Positions 46,823 to 59,290 of a DNA stretch of 64,000 bases are shown piece by piece. A model generated the notes under the pieces. It had not been told where the DNA came from, made no database searches, and saw only the letters and a list, made by a program, of their open reading frames with translations. The translations under genes were made by a program, and so were the position numbers. Source of the stretch: Lumnitzera littorea (taxonomy: Eukaryota > Streptophyta > Magnoliopsida > Myrtales > Combretaceae); contig JAMXBB010000004.1 of assembly GCA_024138015.1 (NCBI GenBank), forward strand, positions 110,757,443-110,821,442, in the 5' to 3' direction. Positions within the stretch are counted from its first letter, which is position 1; every line of letters begins with the position of its first letter.

Positions 46823-48325
46823 GGACTCCACTGGGGATAGCGTTGTACAAAAATCACCAAGTGCCTCACCAACACCATTAGACCCAATAAGTGGGTAGTT
46901 AAAGCCAAGCACAACCAGCAACACAATTAAGTCCAAGTTTCAAATTAGTCCGGTTTATATATATTAACTTAACACATAAGTTCAACAAACATGTATCCCA
47001 TCCCTAGAGCTCTTATCTCAAAAAGATCTGACACTATACATTCCTTAGCACCTGTTCAAAATATAAATGCTAGTTTAGAAGTTATTAAATTATGTGACTC
47101 AATACTTCTTTCCTTTAACTCAACCCTCTTTCCCATACTTTGAGCTTGCGAACCGAAATCTATGTAACTTTTCATATCTTTCTGTAATATATATACTGAC
47201 CTTTATACTCCCACACAGACATAACATATTATAGACATTATTTTATATTATACATATATTTAGTGTATATATAACATTTATAACATATATATAATTTATT
47301 CTTTTCTCTTCTTTTTTTTCATCTTGTTGTCTCTTTTCACGCTCTCTCTTTCACACAGTCCTTATCCCTTCCCCACATTACACATACGCATGCACTTTAC
47401 CTTGCATACGTACATGGGCATACCACTCGATTGCGCAACACACATACACATTCACACCATACGCTCACCTAACACATACATAAACACATATCACATACTA
47501 ACGGCACACATACACATTAATGCTGCACCCGACACACACATAAACATATACTTTACACATACGTTGCCCAATAAACTCACACACCACGTCCACCATATGC
47601 CATTTACACATACACAATGCATGCCAACACCCAAATTCATGCATGCACACACTACATGTCGCCACACAACCACAACTGCTTACATAATCATACACACTAT
47701 ACGGTGCATAGAATTGCACATAAACCCTTACATGTTATGTGCCATAGACAAAAATCTACATGTGTATATACATTCTTTGCAATGTACACAAACTTTGAAT
47801 ATAGAAAGGAAAAGAACTTGTAAAATTGTATAAAGAACTTGACTTGCATTTTGTTTCTTGGTGCCCTAACACTTTAACCAGCGATTCCCATGCTACTCTT
47901 CTATAAAGATACGATTTTCTTAAGTTTCGCGTTCTTAGATAAAAGAAAAATGAATTTCCTCATATAACAAGTGATGACTTACCTGGTTTCGATCATTCCT
48001 TTTCAAAACTCACCTTTTGCTTGTTCTTAAGTGTTCTCCTTTAAGTTTTTAGTATGGTACACAAAAAAACTAAATGAAATAGTGGGGAGGAAGAAAAATA
48101 ATGTAGGGAATAATATGTAGGTTTGGACTTTCTCTTTGGACAAGTTTACCCTTGGTACTTAAAGCCTATTTACATGCCATATCGATATCTAAATCTTTTC
48201 TCATGGCAATATCGCTCTTAACATTTGATGTCTATTTACATGTCATACCGATAATTGAAAATAATAAATCATTTATTTCCCTTTATTCCCTTAATTTAAT
48301 TTATTTATTTGACTTGGGTTTTACA
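46823..48325 (-). repeat. Element B 5' LTR, distal part
   Basis: Aligns in order with 23085-28416 (less the solo LTR and the duplicated copy) and ends TTTTACA at 48325, the mirror of TTTTACA at 28410-28416. Rich in ACACAC/ATACAC words between 47400 and 47700. Confidence 0.85.
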
Positions 48326-49240
48326 TTTTTTAGGTCCAATTCCTTGAATGAAAGGAAAAAGAGGATTGAAGGTGCCTTTTTATGTAGGGGATAGTTGCTA
48401 AAGCTAGTGCTTTTGAAGAAGTTGCCAAAAATATCATGGATATCTTATTCATCAAGGTTTGACTTGACAAATTCATCCTATTGAACCCATACTAGAATGA
48501 AGAACACAAGTTTAAGGGTCGATGAAAGAGAAAGTATCAACTCTTGATCCATCCTCATCCTCTGCATGATCTACATGAGTGTGTCACCTCATGTTAGTAA
48601 GGGATAGAAAGTAGTTAAGTTATAGTTTTTTGTTTTTAACCCCCTCTCAACTTTGTTGGTTTGGCCGCCTACATCTCCATTCAATATTTCTTAACCCTCT
48701 ATTAGTCACACCACCTATGCACTAGGTTTAATGTGAGTAGGATCACTAATAGGCTTGCATTCATACCACTTCTATTTGAACTGATCTAAGATGTCACTTA
48801 AATAAGAGATGTCCCTTTAATAGCAACTACGGGAGGGCATTGCATTGTTCTCTTTCAAGCAAAACAAGAATCGTGAAACTTTCTCTAGTTTCATTTTCTT
48901 TTTCAAGAAAAATAATTGAAAAGAGGATTTACTCGATAATCGCACCATTTCTTACGTTATGTGAAATAAATGGTCATTAATTTATTTTTTCTTTTCTTAA
49001 AATCTTTATATCATAATTATTTTATTTTTCATCTATATTATTGAAGTTGTTAGGTTTTGTTTGGTGTCTTAGGTCCATTCATAAAAATTGTATTTGTAAT
49101 TTCACTAAAATGACCTTGAAGCCTTATATAATTGGAGGAGTAGTTAAACTTAGACCCATATGCCCATTAACAAAACTAAAATGGGCAAAATTGTTATTTT
49201 ACCCTTTTCATTTGCCTTTAACGCTTTAACCACTCTCCAC
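48326..49240. other. Intergenic DNA right of element B, no gene recognised
   Basis: Starts TTTTTTAGG beside the LTR end. No bounded repeat or recognisable gene. Open frames are short and unremarkable. 49233-49240 is the left target copy of the next element. Confidence 0.5.
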
Positions 49241-49795
49241 TAAGGGTGGATATAGTTCGTTTAGTTCACTTTTCCCTCTAAATTAAAGTAAAGCATAAAA
49301 ATGCAATTTGTTTTTTTTTTATAGTTTTAAACCAAACTGCATGGTTCGTATAGGAATTTTTCCAAATCATAATATTTTGGTTTGGTTTACGGATTAAACC
49401 ATATCTTTTAGCTTAAAAAAGTATATTTGCATAATATAATCTTATATGAAAAGTATTAAATTTATTTAATAATAATAAGTATTAATATCATGTTAAAGGT
49501 TGATGAAGTTGATATTCATGTGACCAAAAAATTTTAAATGTTTATTATTAGTTAATTTTATTGATAATAACAAGAAATAATATAAGTTTAGAGTCAAATT
49601 ATATATATAATTTACGCATTATAGTAAATTTTCAGTTTATCCTACCAAACCGAAAAAACCAAGTATAAATTTTCGGTTCGGTTTGGATTAAGAATTTTCT
49701 AAACCAAATTGTAAGAAAAAAAAACCATATTTTTAATTTAGTCTGGTTCGATTTGCGGATTAGTTTGATTTGATTGGTTTTTCTACCTACCTTTA
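49241..49795. mobile_element. hAT-type MITE, 555 bp
   Basis: Termini TAAGGGTGGATA (left) and TAAAGGTAGGTA (right, complement) match at 9 of 12 positions and resemble the TAGGGGTG/CAGGGGTG ends of hAT elements. Flanks CTCTCCAC (49233-49240) and CTCTCTAC (49796-49803) form an 8-bp target duplication with one change, the hAT length. The interior has the alternating GGTTTGGTTT/AAACCGAA words typical of such elements and no transposase. Confidence 0.82.
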
Positions 49796-49881
49796 CTCTC
49801 TACATTCTCTTTTCTTAACTCCACTTTCCAGTTCATTTCAACTGTTATTTTCATCTCTCTCTCTTTCTACTTTTATAAAGG

Positions 49882-52518
49882 TGTTGTTGAGCCTAGTTTT
49901 TCACCCTCTCGGTTCTTTTTTATAAAATTAAGTCTTCTTTAAATCGATTAGTACTAAACCCAACCCATTTAATATCGATCTTCAATTAGGGTTTAAAAAA
50001 AAAACCATTTTTTTAACTTGAAAAAATTTGCAGTCGCCACTCGACCAAAGTAGGGAAAAGGGTTTAAGTTATAACCAATCAATTGGGTGGATTGGTTATA
50101 ACTTAATTACCAGTCTATCGATTAAAAAAACCAAGTTATAAAATGGCCTTTTGAAAACTAAAGGATCTGAATCCAGGGGTTAGGACTTTTAAACCCTTAC
50201 GAGTATCATTGACTTTCCAAAATTAACTTTAATCTTTAAAAATCACATTTTTATTTCATAAGATAAAACTCATTTTAACTATTCTAATTGGACTAAAGAA
50301 ATAATCTAAACTAAAAAAAAAAGGAAAATTACATTTTTTCATTTTTATTGTTACCCTGTAAGTGCTTATGTACCCGCTATTTAGGATCAGACGTACGTAG
50401 TTCGTTTTTGTAAAACTTTAGTGGAATTGTTTTATTTTAATTTGAAAATAATCGAGTTTATGTTTTACTTAGTTTTGATTTGTTTTCCTAAAGTATCCTA
50501 ATCGGTGTTTTATTTTCGAAAACTCTAAAATAGTCCTAATTTAGAAAGAAGTCTATTTATTTTCATTTACTTTTAGAAAATCAATTTTTCTAAGTGATTA
50601 AAACAATTATTTAATCTTATTTTATTTATTTTTATTTTTATTTATTTATCCCCTTTTTTTCTATTTTGTCATTTAATTTATGTCTTATTTATTTTTATTT
50701 AAACTAAAAAAAATAAAGTTACTTTTTCTTTTTTTCCTTTTTTTTCTTTTCTCCTTTTTTATTTTTATTACATTTACATGAGTAAACAAAAAATAAAACA
50801 AAACAAAGAAAAAGAAAAGAAAAAAAAAAGAAGCTTCGGACGAATGCAACAGAATGCATGGGTCGAACCAGGGTTGGTCAGGTTGGATCCGGGTTAAGTC
50901 GCGTAGATCACCAATGGCATCAATAGTGAGGCTCGATTTGGCTTGTTTTAACCACCAAAACGAGCGGGTGACAGTTTTTTTATGAGTATTGGATTGGGAA
51001 TAGGGGGGTAAGTTCAGTGCTTTGGTGTTTTAGAGCTATTTGAGTGGTTTTTAGAAGTTAGTCGTAGGTGGTGGTGGTGGTTCGACCGTGTAGGGGTTAC
51101 TGGGTGTGAGAGTGGGGTGTAGTATAAGGTTTCAAGGTGTGGGGAGCTCAATTGTGCGGTTAGTTTGGACAGAGGGTAGCTGAAGATGGTGGTTTGCAGA
51201 GAGAGAGGGGCGACGATTAGGGTTTTATGGAGGGTGGCTCAGGGAAGCCACTAGGGGCTACGGCGGCGGTTAAGACTGGTCGAGTTGGAAAGCCTGAGCT
51301 AAGGGGAGTTCAGCCGTGGTGGTGGTTAGGCTTGGATTGGAGTGGAGAGAGAGAACCAAATAGAGATAGTACGGGTTAGAGAGAGAAAACAGCCGCGAGA
51401 GAGAGAGCTTGGGAGTTGCTCATGAATGGTTGTGTGTCCTTGTGGATCGTCCATGAGCTTCAATTTATAGTTAAATTCAACCCAGCATCAAAGGAAAGCT
51501 GGGATTGAAGTTAATGGGAATGGCTGAATTTTTAGTTTTTTTCCTAATCTTTGAAGCTTGATTTGAATGCGTAATTAACTGAATTTGGATGTGTTTTCTG
51601 TACCAATTCACAGTATGTTTAGTTTGCAATTTCACCATTGATTTGGCAAAATTGCAATGAGAAAAGGTCCAAAATTTGTGTTGAAGTGAGTGGTCTAAAG
51701 AGGAAAGCTTTGGAAATCTGGAGAAAGACGAGGGAAATAGAGGGAAAGAGAGGAAAACGAAGGGAAACGGAAAGAAGGGGAGGGAAAAAGGGGCTGACGT
51801 GGTGCTATGTCAGTCGTGATGTCCAACCTCGACGTGCTATGTAGATGTCACGTAGCGCCATGTCAGCAAGGCCATCCAATCCAATGATGCTACGTATTGG
51901 GATGCATGGCGTAATAAGATCTTGACCAATGGTAGTGTGTTAACCAACAGAAAATAAAAAAAGAAAAAAGGCCTCCCTACCTTTGCCAAGATTTGAACTC
52001 AAGACCTCACACTCAAACTTCATACCCAGTCCATATGCTTAACCATTAGGTCGTTGACTTGTGCCTTATTCATATGTATAATCAAATTGCACATATAGAC
52101 TCAGTCAGCTTGGGCTAGATTTAAATCTAAGCTCAAGTTTAACGGCCCAACTTCTAAACTAAAATTAAAATTAAAAATTTGTCTTAATAATATGCTATTT
52201 TCTAAAATCTTTTACTTAACTTTAATTTTTCTAATTTTTTTGTAATTTTTCAAATTTCTAAATTTTTAAACTTCATTTTCTAACTTTTTATCTTTTTAGG
52301 GTTTTTTTATGAAATTTTCTTATTTTTTGTACTTTTTCTTATTTTTGAAAAATTTTTGTATTTTTCCATGATCTTTATTTTTTTTTTCTAAATTTCTTAA
52401 TTTTGGGGGGTTTTCTTTAATTCCCTATTTTTTGGATTTTTTCTAATTTAGGGCCTATTGAGAAAAGAAAGAAAAATAATAAAAATAAAATAAAGGGGGC
52501 AAAAATTAGGTGTCTACA
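49882..52518 (-). mobile_element. Solo LTR of TGTAGACACC type, about 2.6 kb
   Basis: On the minus strand it begins TGTAGACACCTAATTTTTGC at 52518 and ends ...CAACA near 49882. AAGG flanks both ends (49878-49881 and 52519-52522), consistent with a target duplication. No gag or pol is present. This LTR start is familiar from plant TAT/Ogre-type elements, an attribution made from memory of the family. The block contains a tRNA-like stretch on the minus strand (about 51980-52053). Confidence 0.7.
51980..52053 (-). repeat. tRNA-like segment inside the solo LTR
   Basis: Minus strand has an A-box-like TAATGGTTAAGCATATGG (52048-52031) and a B-box-like GAGTTCAAATC (52000-51990) with tRNA-like spacing. 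No convincing acceptor stem, so not a functional tRNA. Confidence 0.5.
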
Positions 52519-52535
52519 AAGGTTGTTTAGTTTTA

Positions 52536-52881
52536 GGAGAAATTATAAGTAACCCTCCTAAACTTTAATTTCAATGCAAATTAACTTTTTGAACTTTTAA
52601 AGTAAGGTTTTTGACCCTCTAAACTTTGATAAATTAATAATATAAATGATATTTCCATTTTTAGTTGAAAATTATTAAAGTTTAAGAGAGTCTTAAAGTA
52701 CATTTTGATAAGTTAAGCGGGTATTTGCATATTAAAATTAAAGTTTAAGAGAATTATTCTCCACTAATGGGGATTATTTGTCAATTTATCAAAGTTTAGG
52801 GATAAAAAAACATATTTTAAAAGTTCGAGAAGTCAATCCGCATTTAAATTAAAGTTTAAGGGAGTTATTTGCATTTTCCCC
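52536..52881. mobile_element. Mutator-type MITE, 346 bp, with perfect 9-bp target duplication
   Basis: TTAGTTTTA at 52527-52535 and 52882-52890 is a perfect 9-bp duplication, the Mutator length. Terminal inverted repeats run about 70 bp (left starts GGAGAAATTATAAGTAA; right complement GGGGAAAATGCAAATAA), both continuing through CTTTAATTT and CGAACTTTTAAA/TGAACTTTTAAA. No coding capacity. Confidence 0.87.
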
Positions 52882-52890
52882 TTAGTTTTA

Positions 52891-53689
52891 TTTAGTGTAT
52901 TTGCATATTTGGTTTATTAAATTTACAGTAATAAAAGATTTCTATATATCTATTTTAAATTATATGAGTTACAATTTTGCACATGCATCACAAGTGTGTA
53001 TTTGCTAGTTTTGAATTAGTCCATTTATATTTAGCTTTAGTAGTTTTATAAATTTTCAATATTGAGCTAGTGCACAAGATGTTGTAATGAAATTCTTAAC
53101 CAAACACGATACAATTATTATAGGTCTCTTGCTCAATACATTTCAATCAGATTAAAAAATTGATCATTTGCATCTATTTTCCATTGCTTTTGAATTTTGT
53201 TCATATCCATAAGTAACAATCACCATAACCATTGGGCAACAACTCAACAGTAAGTAAACTCTATTTATGGTCATGATAATGTTGTAACTTTTAATTGTCA
53301 ACATATATTTTATACAAAATCTCAAACTTTCTAAAACAATCTGATCCCAAATCACCTCCTATGAATTGTAAAATACTTTAACACGTATCTTGATCAATTT
53401 AAACAAATAAAAACAACATAGGATTAAGGAATCATGGGTAAAGTAAGAAAATGGATTAAATGAATGAAAATTCAAAGGAGAGATCTACCCTTTTGGGAAT
53501 GTGCATATCTTGGTAATCAATTTAGCTATTTGTTTATATTCTCTATTATCTTTTCTAATTTTATTTGAGATCTCTATTTATCTTTATGTCTTTCTCTTTG
53601 TATGTTATGTCGATTTTCTATCCATCTCTCCTTTACCTTTTACAACATGCTAATAGATTCAGTCAACCTCAGAGACAAACCAACATGCG
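52891..53689. other. Intergenic AT-rich DNA, nothing identified
   Basis: No gene or bounded repeat recognised. A 63-codon minus-strand open frame at 53164-53355 has no recognisable features. Confidence 0.5.
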
Positions 53690-55656
53690 TACAAGCAAGC
53701 CACTTTTACAAACACAACCAAGTACAATCTTAAGCCTCTAAGTATTATGAAACAGTACCTCAAAGTGCACTAAAATATTGATCTGAAACTTACCTAGACT
53801 CTTTCTCTTGCTCACTTAAGTGTGACTTACGCTGTGCCTTTGCCGCTAGTTCCTATAATAAAAATAATATTTTGTTATTCATACCCTTACTACGTATAAT
53901 CTTCAGATTATTATCTTAAGTTTAAGGTTATATTTTACTTAGTTGTCTAGGTTTTATGTTGCTTATAATCGGGCTCATCCTATGCTAATCTCTAATTTAG
54001 CTTTTAAATCAGCCTTTAATTCGGCTTTTGATTATAGTTTTTATACATAAGTCCTAGAAACTCCCCTTGATTCATTCTATGAAGTTCAATTAACTATATT
54101 TTAGGTATACTAAGTCTCTTATTGAGTTCCTAATCAATACCCTAATTCATCCTATACACTATGTTCCTGATCTAGTTTCTAAATTTGCTTATGATATGAG
54201 GGTACTCTACATTTCTAACATAATTTTCAAAATTTTACTCACAACCAAAATCATAGTACCTTACATAGCCCAATCATCATCTTAATTTGCCTTAGCACAC
54301 CTAACTACATTTATCTCCACATTTCACGTATTATGCATTTATCAATACTAAACCCATAACAATCCAATCTACTTCTTTCAACACTAAAAATTTCATCTCT
54401 CAACATCATTCAATATTTAAAAATATCATAATACACCCAAAATCAAAGTCTAGATTAATTTCTTGAAAAATCACCAAATATACTTAGAAAAATAGTCACT
54501 TAATAAGATTTTTAAGGCTTAAAAATTAGATAAAATATGGAAAATGATTTTCACGAAAAACTTTTCATGACAATTTAATATGCATTATAGGTAGTGTAAA
54601 AGAAAATTTTGAGGCTAAAACAACATTAATAGGATTTTTTAAAACAAAAGCGAAATTAGCTCAAGTTTAGGGATTTCTTAAGGGAGATATATTTCAGGAC
54701 TTAATTTCATCAAAAGAATATTTTTCCCTAAAACTACATGCAGAAATTTGCCAGGATACCAATTTTCATAATTTTTCACAAAAATTGAGTATTTTTAGTA
54801 TATTTTACAAAAATTGGGTTGCAAACCAAACTCCCTATTTTCTTGGCTTCCACCCACTAATGATGGCTGACCCTTATTGGTAGCCCTAAACAGTGGCTTA
54901 ACCGTCAGGTGGTGGTAGCTGTTTCTTCCTAGGTTATAGTTTGATGTTTGTACATGAAATTAGACCTAAAAACACCTATTTTATCTATTTTTTTTCTAAA
55001 AGTACCTACTTTTCTCTCTCTGACCTTTCCTTATTTTTCCTAGTATGTAAAGAGTCCAAATTGATCTGAAATAAGGTATTCTAAATTTATGGCATAGAAT
55101 GAGGCAGTGGGGAAAAAAAGTTACAGTATATGTGTCTTAAGTTGATTTTCGGCTTTTTTATGTGTCCTAATCCAAGTGTTACCAAAATGACTCCCCTAGT
55201 AGTCATGTCCCATTCCAGATTTTTACCCTAAATGATACCTATTTTTCTTAACTTTTATTAATTTTCTTTAATTTATTTAGTATTATTTTAGTATATATTA
55301 GGTATTTAAAGTAATTTTAAGTATTTATACCTACACATAAATACATATATAATACAAATAAATACTCTTAAATATTATTTAAGTTATTTTATGATTTTTA
55401 GTATACATATATTTCATCTCTAGTGATTTATTAATTATTAGAACTCGTTTTACGCTTTTTTGATAAATAACAGATAATATACGTATAACTTAAATATGTA
55501 ATATTTAATTATTTTATTTTTCTAAATCAAAACTCACAAGGCTGATTCTATTAATATTCCTAACTCAAGTGTAAAATTCGAGCTCAATCGAATAACTTAT
55601 ATGATCGCTTTAAATTTTACATACCGAATCCAAAACATCCAATTGCGATGCTTACA
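53690..55656 (+). mobile_element. Family-E LTR-like sequence, copy 3, 5'-truncated
   Basis: From ACAACCAAGTACAATCTTAAGCC (53717 on) it follows copies 1 and 2 in order: CTTACC-x-GACTC, ACTTAG...GGTTTTA, a TGG/CCA patch near 54840-54915, and the ATAAATAACAGATAATATAC box near 55470. It ends GCGATGCTTACA at 55656. The first ~1.1 kb is missing and it is more diverged than the other two. Confidence 0.68.
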
Positions 55657-57197
55657 ATACTCATCAAACCAATCATAACTTATCTCTTTCTTATTCAAAC
55701 AAAATGAGTGTTGAAGTACCTTTATCAAGAAAAATAAGCTTTAAACCAAATAATCAAACACCATCCCATTCTATTCTCCATTCTTCTAATAGCCTTTCCC
55801 CAATACCAAGTCATTCTAGACCATCTCAAATTGCATCTCTCTTGACCAAAGCCCTTAATCACTAACTATTAAAAGACCCAAAGGTGACAAAATTAAAGAG
55901 AATTTCTTGGTCTTCCTATTAAAAATGAAAAAAAGATGGTATTTATAAACCCCACAAATTTAGCCCTTTAGAGTCGGAGTCAAACTTGAACATCAATAGC
56001 TATTTCTTTAGGCTCAACGAAACCAAAGAAATTAAAATTGATAAAATTTTCAAATAAAAAATGCTAAACTTTAAATTTGGGTAACCATAAATTGAAATCA
56101 TGAAACAGTTAAGAAGCCCAAAACCTAAAACCTAAAAGATGTGAGACCCTAATTAAAATCTAACCGAAAGGAAAACCCAATATGTGGTAACTTTAACTTG
56201 ATTTATGTCAAATAGTGTAAATTCGATAGAAAACGATTAAAGACAATCCTAAACGATAACAATTAGCTAAATTAAATCAATTAAAGTAATAAATTAATAA
56301 AGTTACTAATTTACATCTATATACATGAAAGTAGCACACACATGTATATATACAAGATATAATATTAATCATGTATGTTACAGTATATGATATACCAAAT
56401 AATATCAAATGATTAAACTTAAGCAAATTAAATGTTAAACAAACGGAATTACACATTACTACTAAAATGTACTTATAGTGCCTTATGTATACATATTACA
56501 TATAATCTCCTTCGTACATTATGTAATAAATGACATATGCAATTTCTCGTGTGCACTAAACTATATAATATATGATATAGTTTATTAGTGTGTTTGACTA
56601 GATATAATGACAGTATGATGTACCTAAATAATTTAATTTAATGAGTAAAATTAATTAGTTTAATCTTCCAACTATAACCATCTAAGGACCTATAATATCA
56701 AATCATAACGATAAAAATAAAAAATAAAAAATTAAATTAAGAAATTTCAAAATATAGAAGTTACTATACAAATATGATACAGAGTCTATGCAAGAATTGG
56801 AATTTGAAAATATTAAGCTTCTAGTAATGAATGGCTAATTGATATTAGGATAGATGTTAATAATAATAATAATGTGAAATTAATAAGTTTTATGTGTTTT
56901 TGTGTTGTATAACTTATTTCAAATTCAATCATAAAATTTTGTTTAAAAAGGACGTAAAATAATTTTTGCTATATGTATGAGTTATACATGTAAGTAAAAA
57001 TAAAGTAACAATATGAAAATAATAAACTCTACATGTTTTTGTATATCATTTAAAAATGATATACAAATAAATTTTTTCCACGCATATAAATTATACACAT
57101 AGGTAAAACCAAATTACGTGGAAAAACATTTAGACTACACGTGACAGCTCAAAAATATCTAATATACCTAATCGTACATGTAAAGCACACCTAATCT
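55657..57197. other. Intergenic AT-rich DNA, nothing identified
   Basis: No bounded repeat or gene recognised. It has a (TAA)n tract near 56849-56867 and ends at the left LTR of element D. Confidence 0.5.
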
Positions 57198-57800
57198 TGA
57201 TGCGTCTTTAGAGTCCTATACATAGAGAGGCATCACAATGGGCAATAACAAAAGAAAATGAAAAGGAGGTTAGCAAATTTGAGCAGTTACCAATTGAATA
57301 TGGCATACCAATTGATCTTACTCAGCTTAATCCAAACACTTGATATGACACATAAGTGTTGAACTAGGATCACTTACCACTATTTTTTGCTAAAGAGAAT
57401 AGACAAGAGTTAAAAATAAAGGAGACAATATACAGGTTGCTTTACAAAGGAAACTTGAAATTTAATAATGAAGTATGTATGTCTATGTACAAAGTAGTGA
57501 GTCTTTTATACTTCTTTAACTAGGGTTACACTAATTATGAAAAAGACAAAAATGGATAATGTAATAAAAGATTCTTAGAAAATGCCCAAAAGGGGCAAAA
57601 ATGACCAACAAATATTGTATGTGAAAAGGAAAAGAATCCTTTTAGAATGTTGTGCTAAAAAACACGTATCAGTAGTTGATTGGTGATTTATAGAAGGCCA
57701 ATCTTGTTGGTGTGAAGTTTGGGGCAATTTTGTAATTGTAGAAATAAACTTAAGGGATGTTAGGAGAGGGTGTAAGAATTAGGCTGACTTGGTTAGGTTC
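57198..57800 (-). repeat. Element D 3' LTR (right boundary approximate)
   Basis: Left end TGATGCGTC at 57198 matches TAATGCGTC at 63619 of the partner. Similarity is visible for as much as the partner shows (to about 57580). The boundary with integrase lies somewhere between about 57600 and 58150. Confidence 0.7.
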
Positions 57801-58189
57801 AAGTTAAAGCTCAGACACTTAAGGATATCCAGATTGTCTTCAGGTTAAGCATCTCAGCAGCTAGGTTAGGGTAAAGGTTTGATGTTGATCAACTTGAAAG
57901 CTACCTAGATCACGGTAAGAGCTTGGTAATGGGCACGGTTGATCTGTAGGTTAGCAAGTCTATTTGACAACTTGATTGGCTTAGCACATTGGTTCTTTAG
58001 CTTTGATTGAATGGGGTATAGTAGCTTTAGGTTAGTGATGGAATCCTCACCCTCGAATAACTCTTAAGATAGGACACGTCGAGTGAGTCTTAATAGTCCT
58101 TTAGCTTGACTTCTGATAACTAGTCCAAAGAGTTGATTCCTATCATCTGCTTATAGGTCAGAAAGATTTTTTCTCAAATCGGAAGGAGC

Positions 58190-59290
58190 TTCTGGTGGTT
58201 TCTCTCCTTTGGTCTCTTCTGTAATGTCTTTGGGTTAGTGAATGATCAAATTAGTCTCATTGAAGGAAGGGGAGACACCATAGTTCTCTTGTAGTTTGAT
58301 CTAATAGGCTTTGCGGTTGATCTTCTTTAAGACTTTGAATGAATCATTAGCTCGTGGGGATAATTTGCTCTGTTTCAGGTGTGGGAATTTCTCTCAGTTG
58401 AGGTGAATCCATACTAAGTCACTTAGCTTGAAAGAATTAGTTTAGCGGCCATGACTACTAATCTCTTGCTATCTCTCATTAAAATTAGCTATCTTCCTCA
58501 TTACGAATTGGTATAGCTCTTGCAATCCTTAGGCTTGAGTGACTTTAAATTGACTTTCTTTGATAACTGTAGGGGTGCTAATTGAGTCTAAGGGAATAGT
58601 GGGATTTAAGTCATAGACAACCTCAAAAGGGGTCTTCCTAGTGGTACTATAGATAGTTTGGTTGTATGCGAATTCTACAATTGATAGACATAAGTCCCAA
58701 TCCTTTAAATTCTTTCCTATAATAGCTTAAAGTAGGTTACCCAATTTCTTGTTCACTATTTTAGTCTGGTCACCAGTTTGAAGGTGGTTGCTAAAGCTAA
58801 ACACAAGTATAATCTTAAGTCTTCTCCATAGTGTCTTCTAAAAATAATTAAAAAATTTTGTATCCTAATCTAAGACAATAGTTTTCAGCACTCCATGTAA
58901 TCGAACAACTTATTGCAAAAACATATCAACAATATATAAAATATCATTAGTTTGATGGCACATAATGAAGTGTGCCATTTTGCTAAGGCTGTCCACTATT
59001 ACAAGGATTGAATCCTTCATTTAGATGTCCGGGGCAACCTTAGGACAAAGTCCATGTTGAGGTCGGCCTAAGGTATAGTCGGTGTTGGCAAGGGCATATG
59101 CTTTCCATACAGTTCTCTCTTCCCTTTTGCTTACTTACACACTTCACAGCTTCTAACTATCTTGTAGACATCCTTGGCTAGGCTAGGTAAGTAAAATTTC
59201 TCTTTCAACAAAATGATTGTTTTGGTTTCTCCAAACTGATTGGATAGTCCACCACTGTAAGTTTCTTTAACCAATAGCTTACATGTGGAA
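58190..59290 (-). pseudogene. Element D integrase, broken
   Basis: The zinc-binding region at 59131-59290 (ETYSGGLSNQF, FYLPSLAKDV, SCEVCK) keeps the two Cys but has both His positions changed (Tyr, Gln). The core occupies about 58500-59130 in shifted pieces. The C-terminal module near 58280-58430 reads KLSP, FKVLKKIN and SFNETNLI. Confidence 0.8.

Larger units (their letters stand above)
22255..48325 (-). mobile_element. Element B: Del/Tekay-like Ty3/gypsy retrotransposon containing nested insertions
   Basis: Minus-strand element whose 5' LTR is at the right (33366-34186 plus 46823-48325) and 3' LTR at the left (22255-28416). Internal gag, protease, RT, RNase H and integrase lie between 33108 and about 28430. 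LTR termini are TGTAAAA... and ...TGTTACA. The FEDES-like end followed by a purine tract just before the 3' LTR, and the wording of Pol, resemble Del/Tekay chromoviruses. The right LTR is split by element C; removing C joins two parts that align in order with the left LTR. The left LTR additionally holds a solo LTR and a 2,915-bp duplication. T-rich flanks on both sides fit a target duplication but are not decisive. Confidence 0.88.

Noticed and set aside
47324..47833. 169-codon open frame, the longest in the window
   Set aside because: It lies in the CA/ATAC-rich part of the element B LTR; its His/Thr/Tyr-rich translation reflects the repeat, and the matching frame in the other LTR is differently broken.
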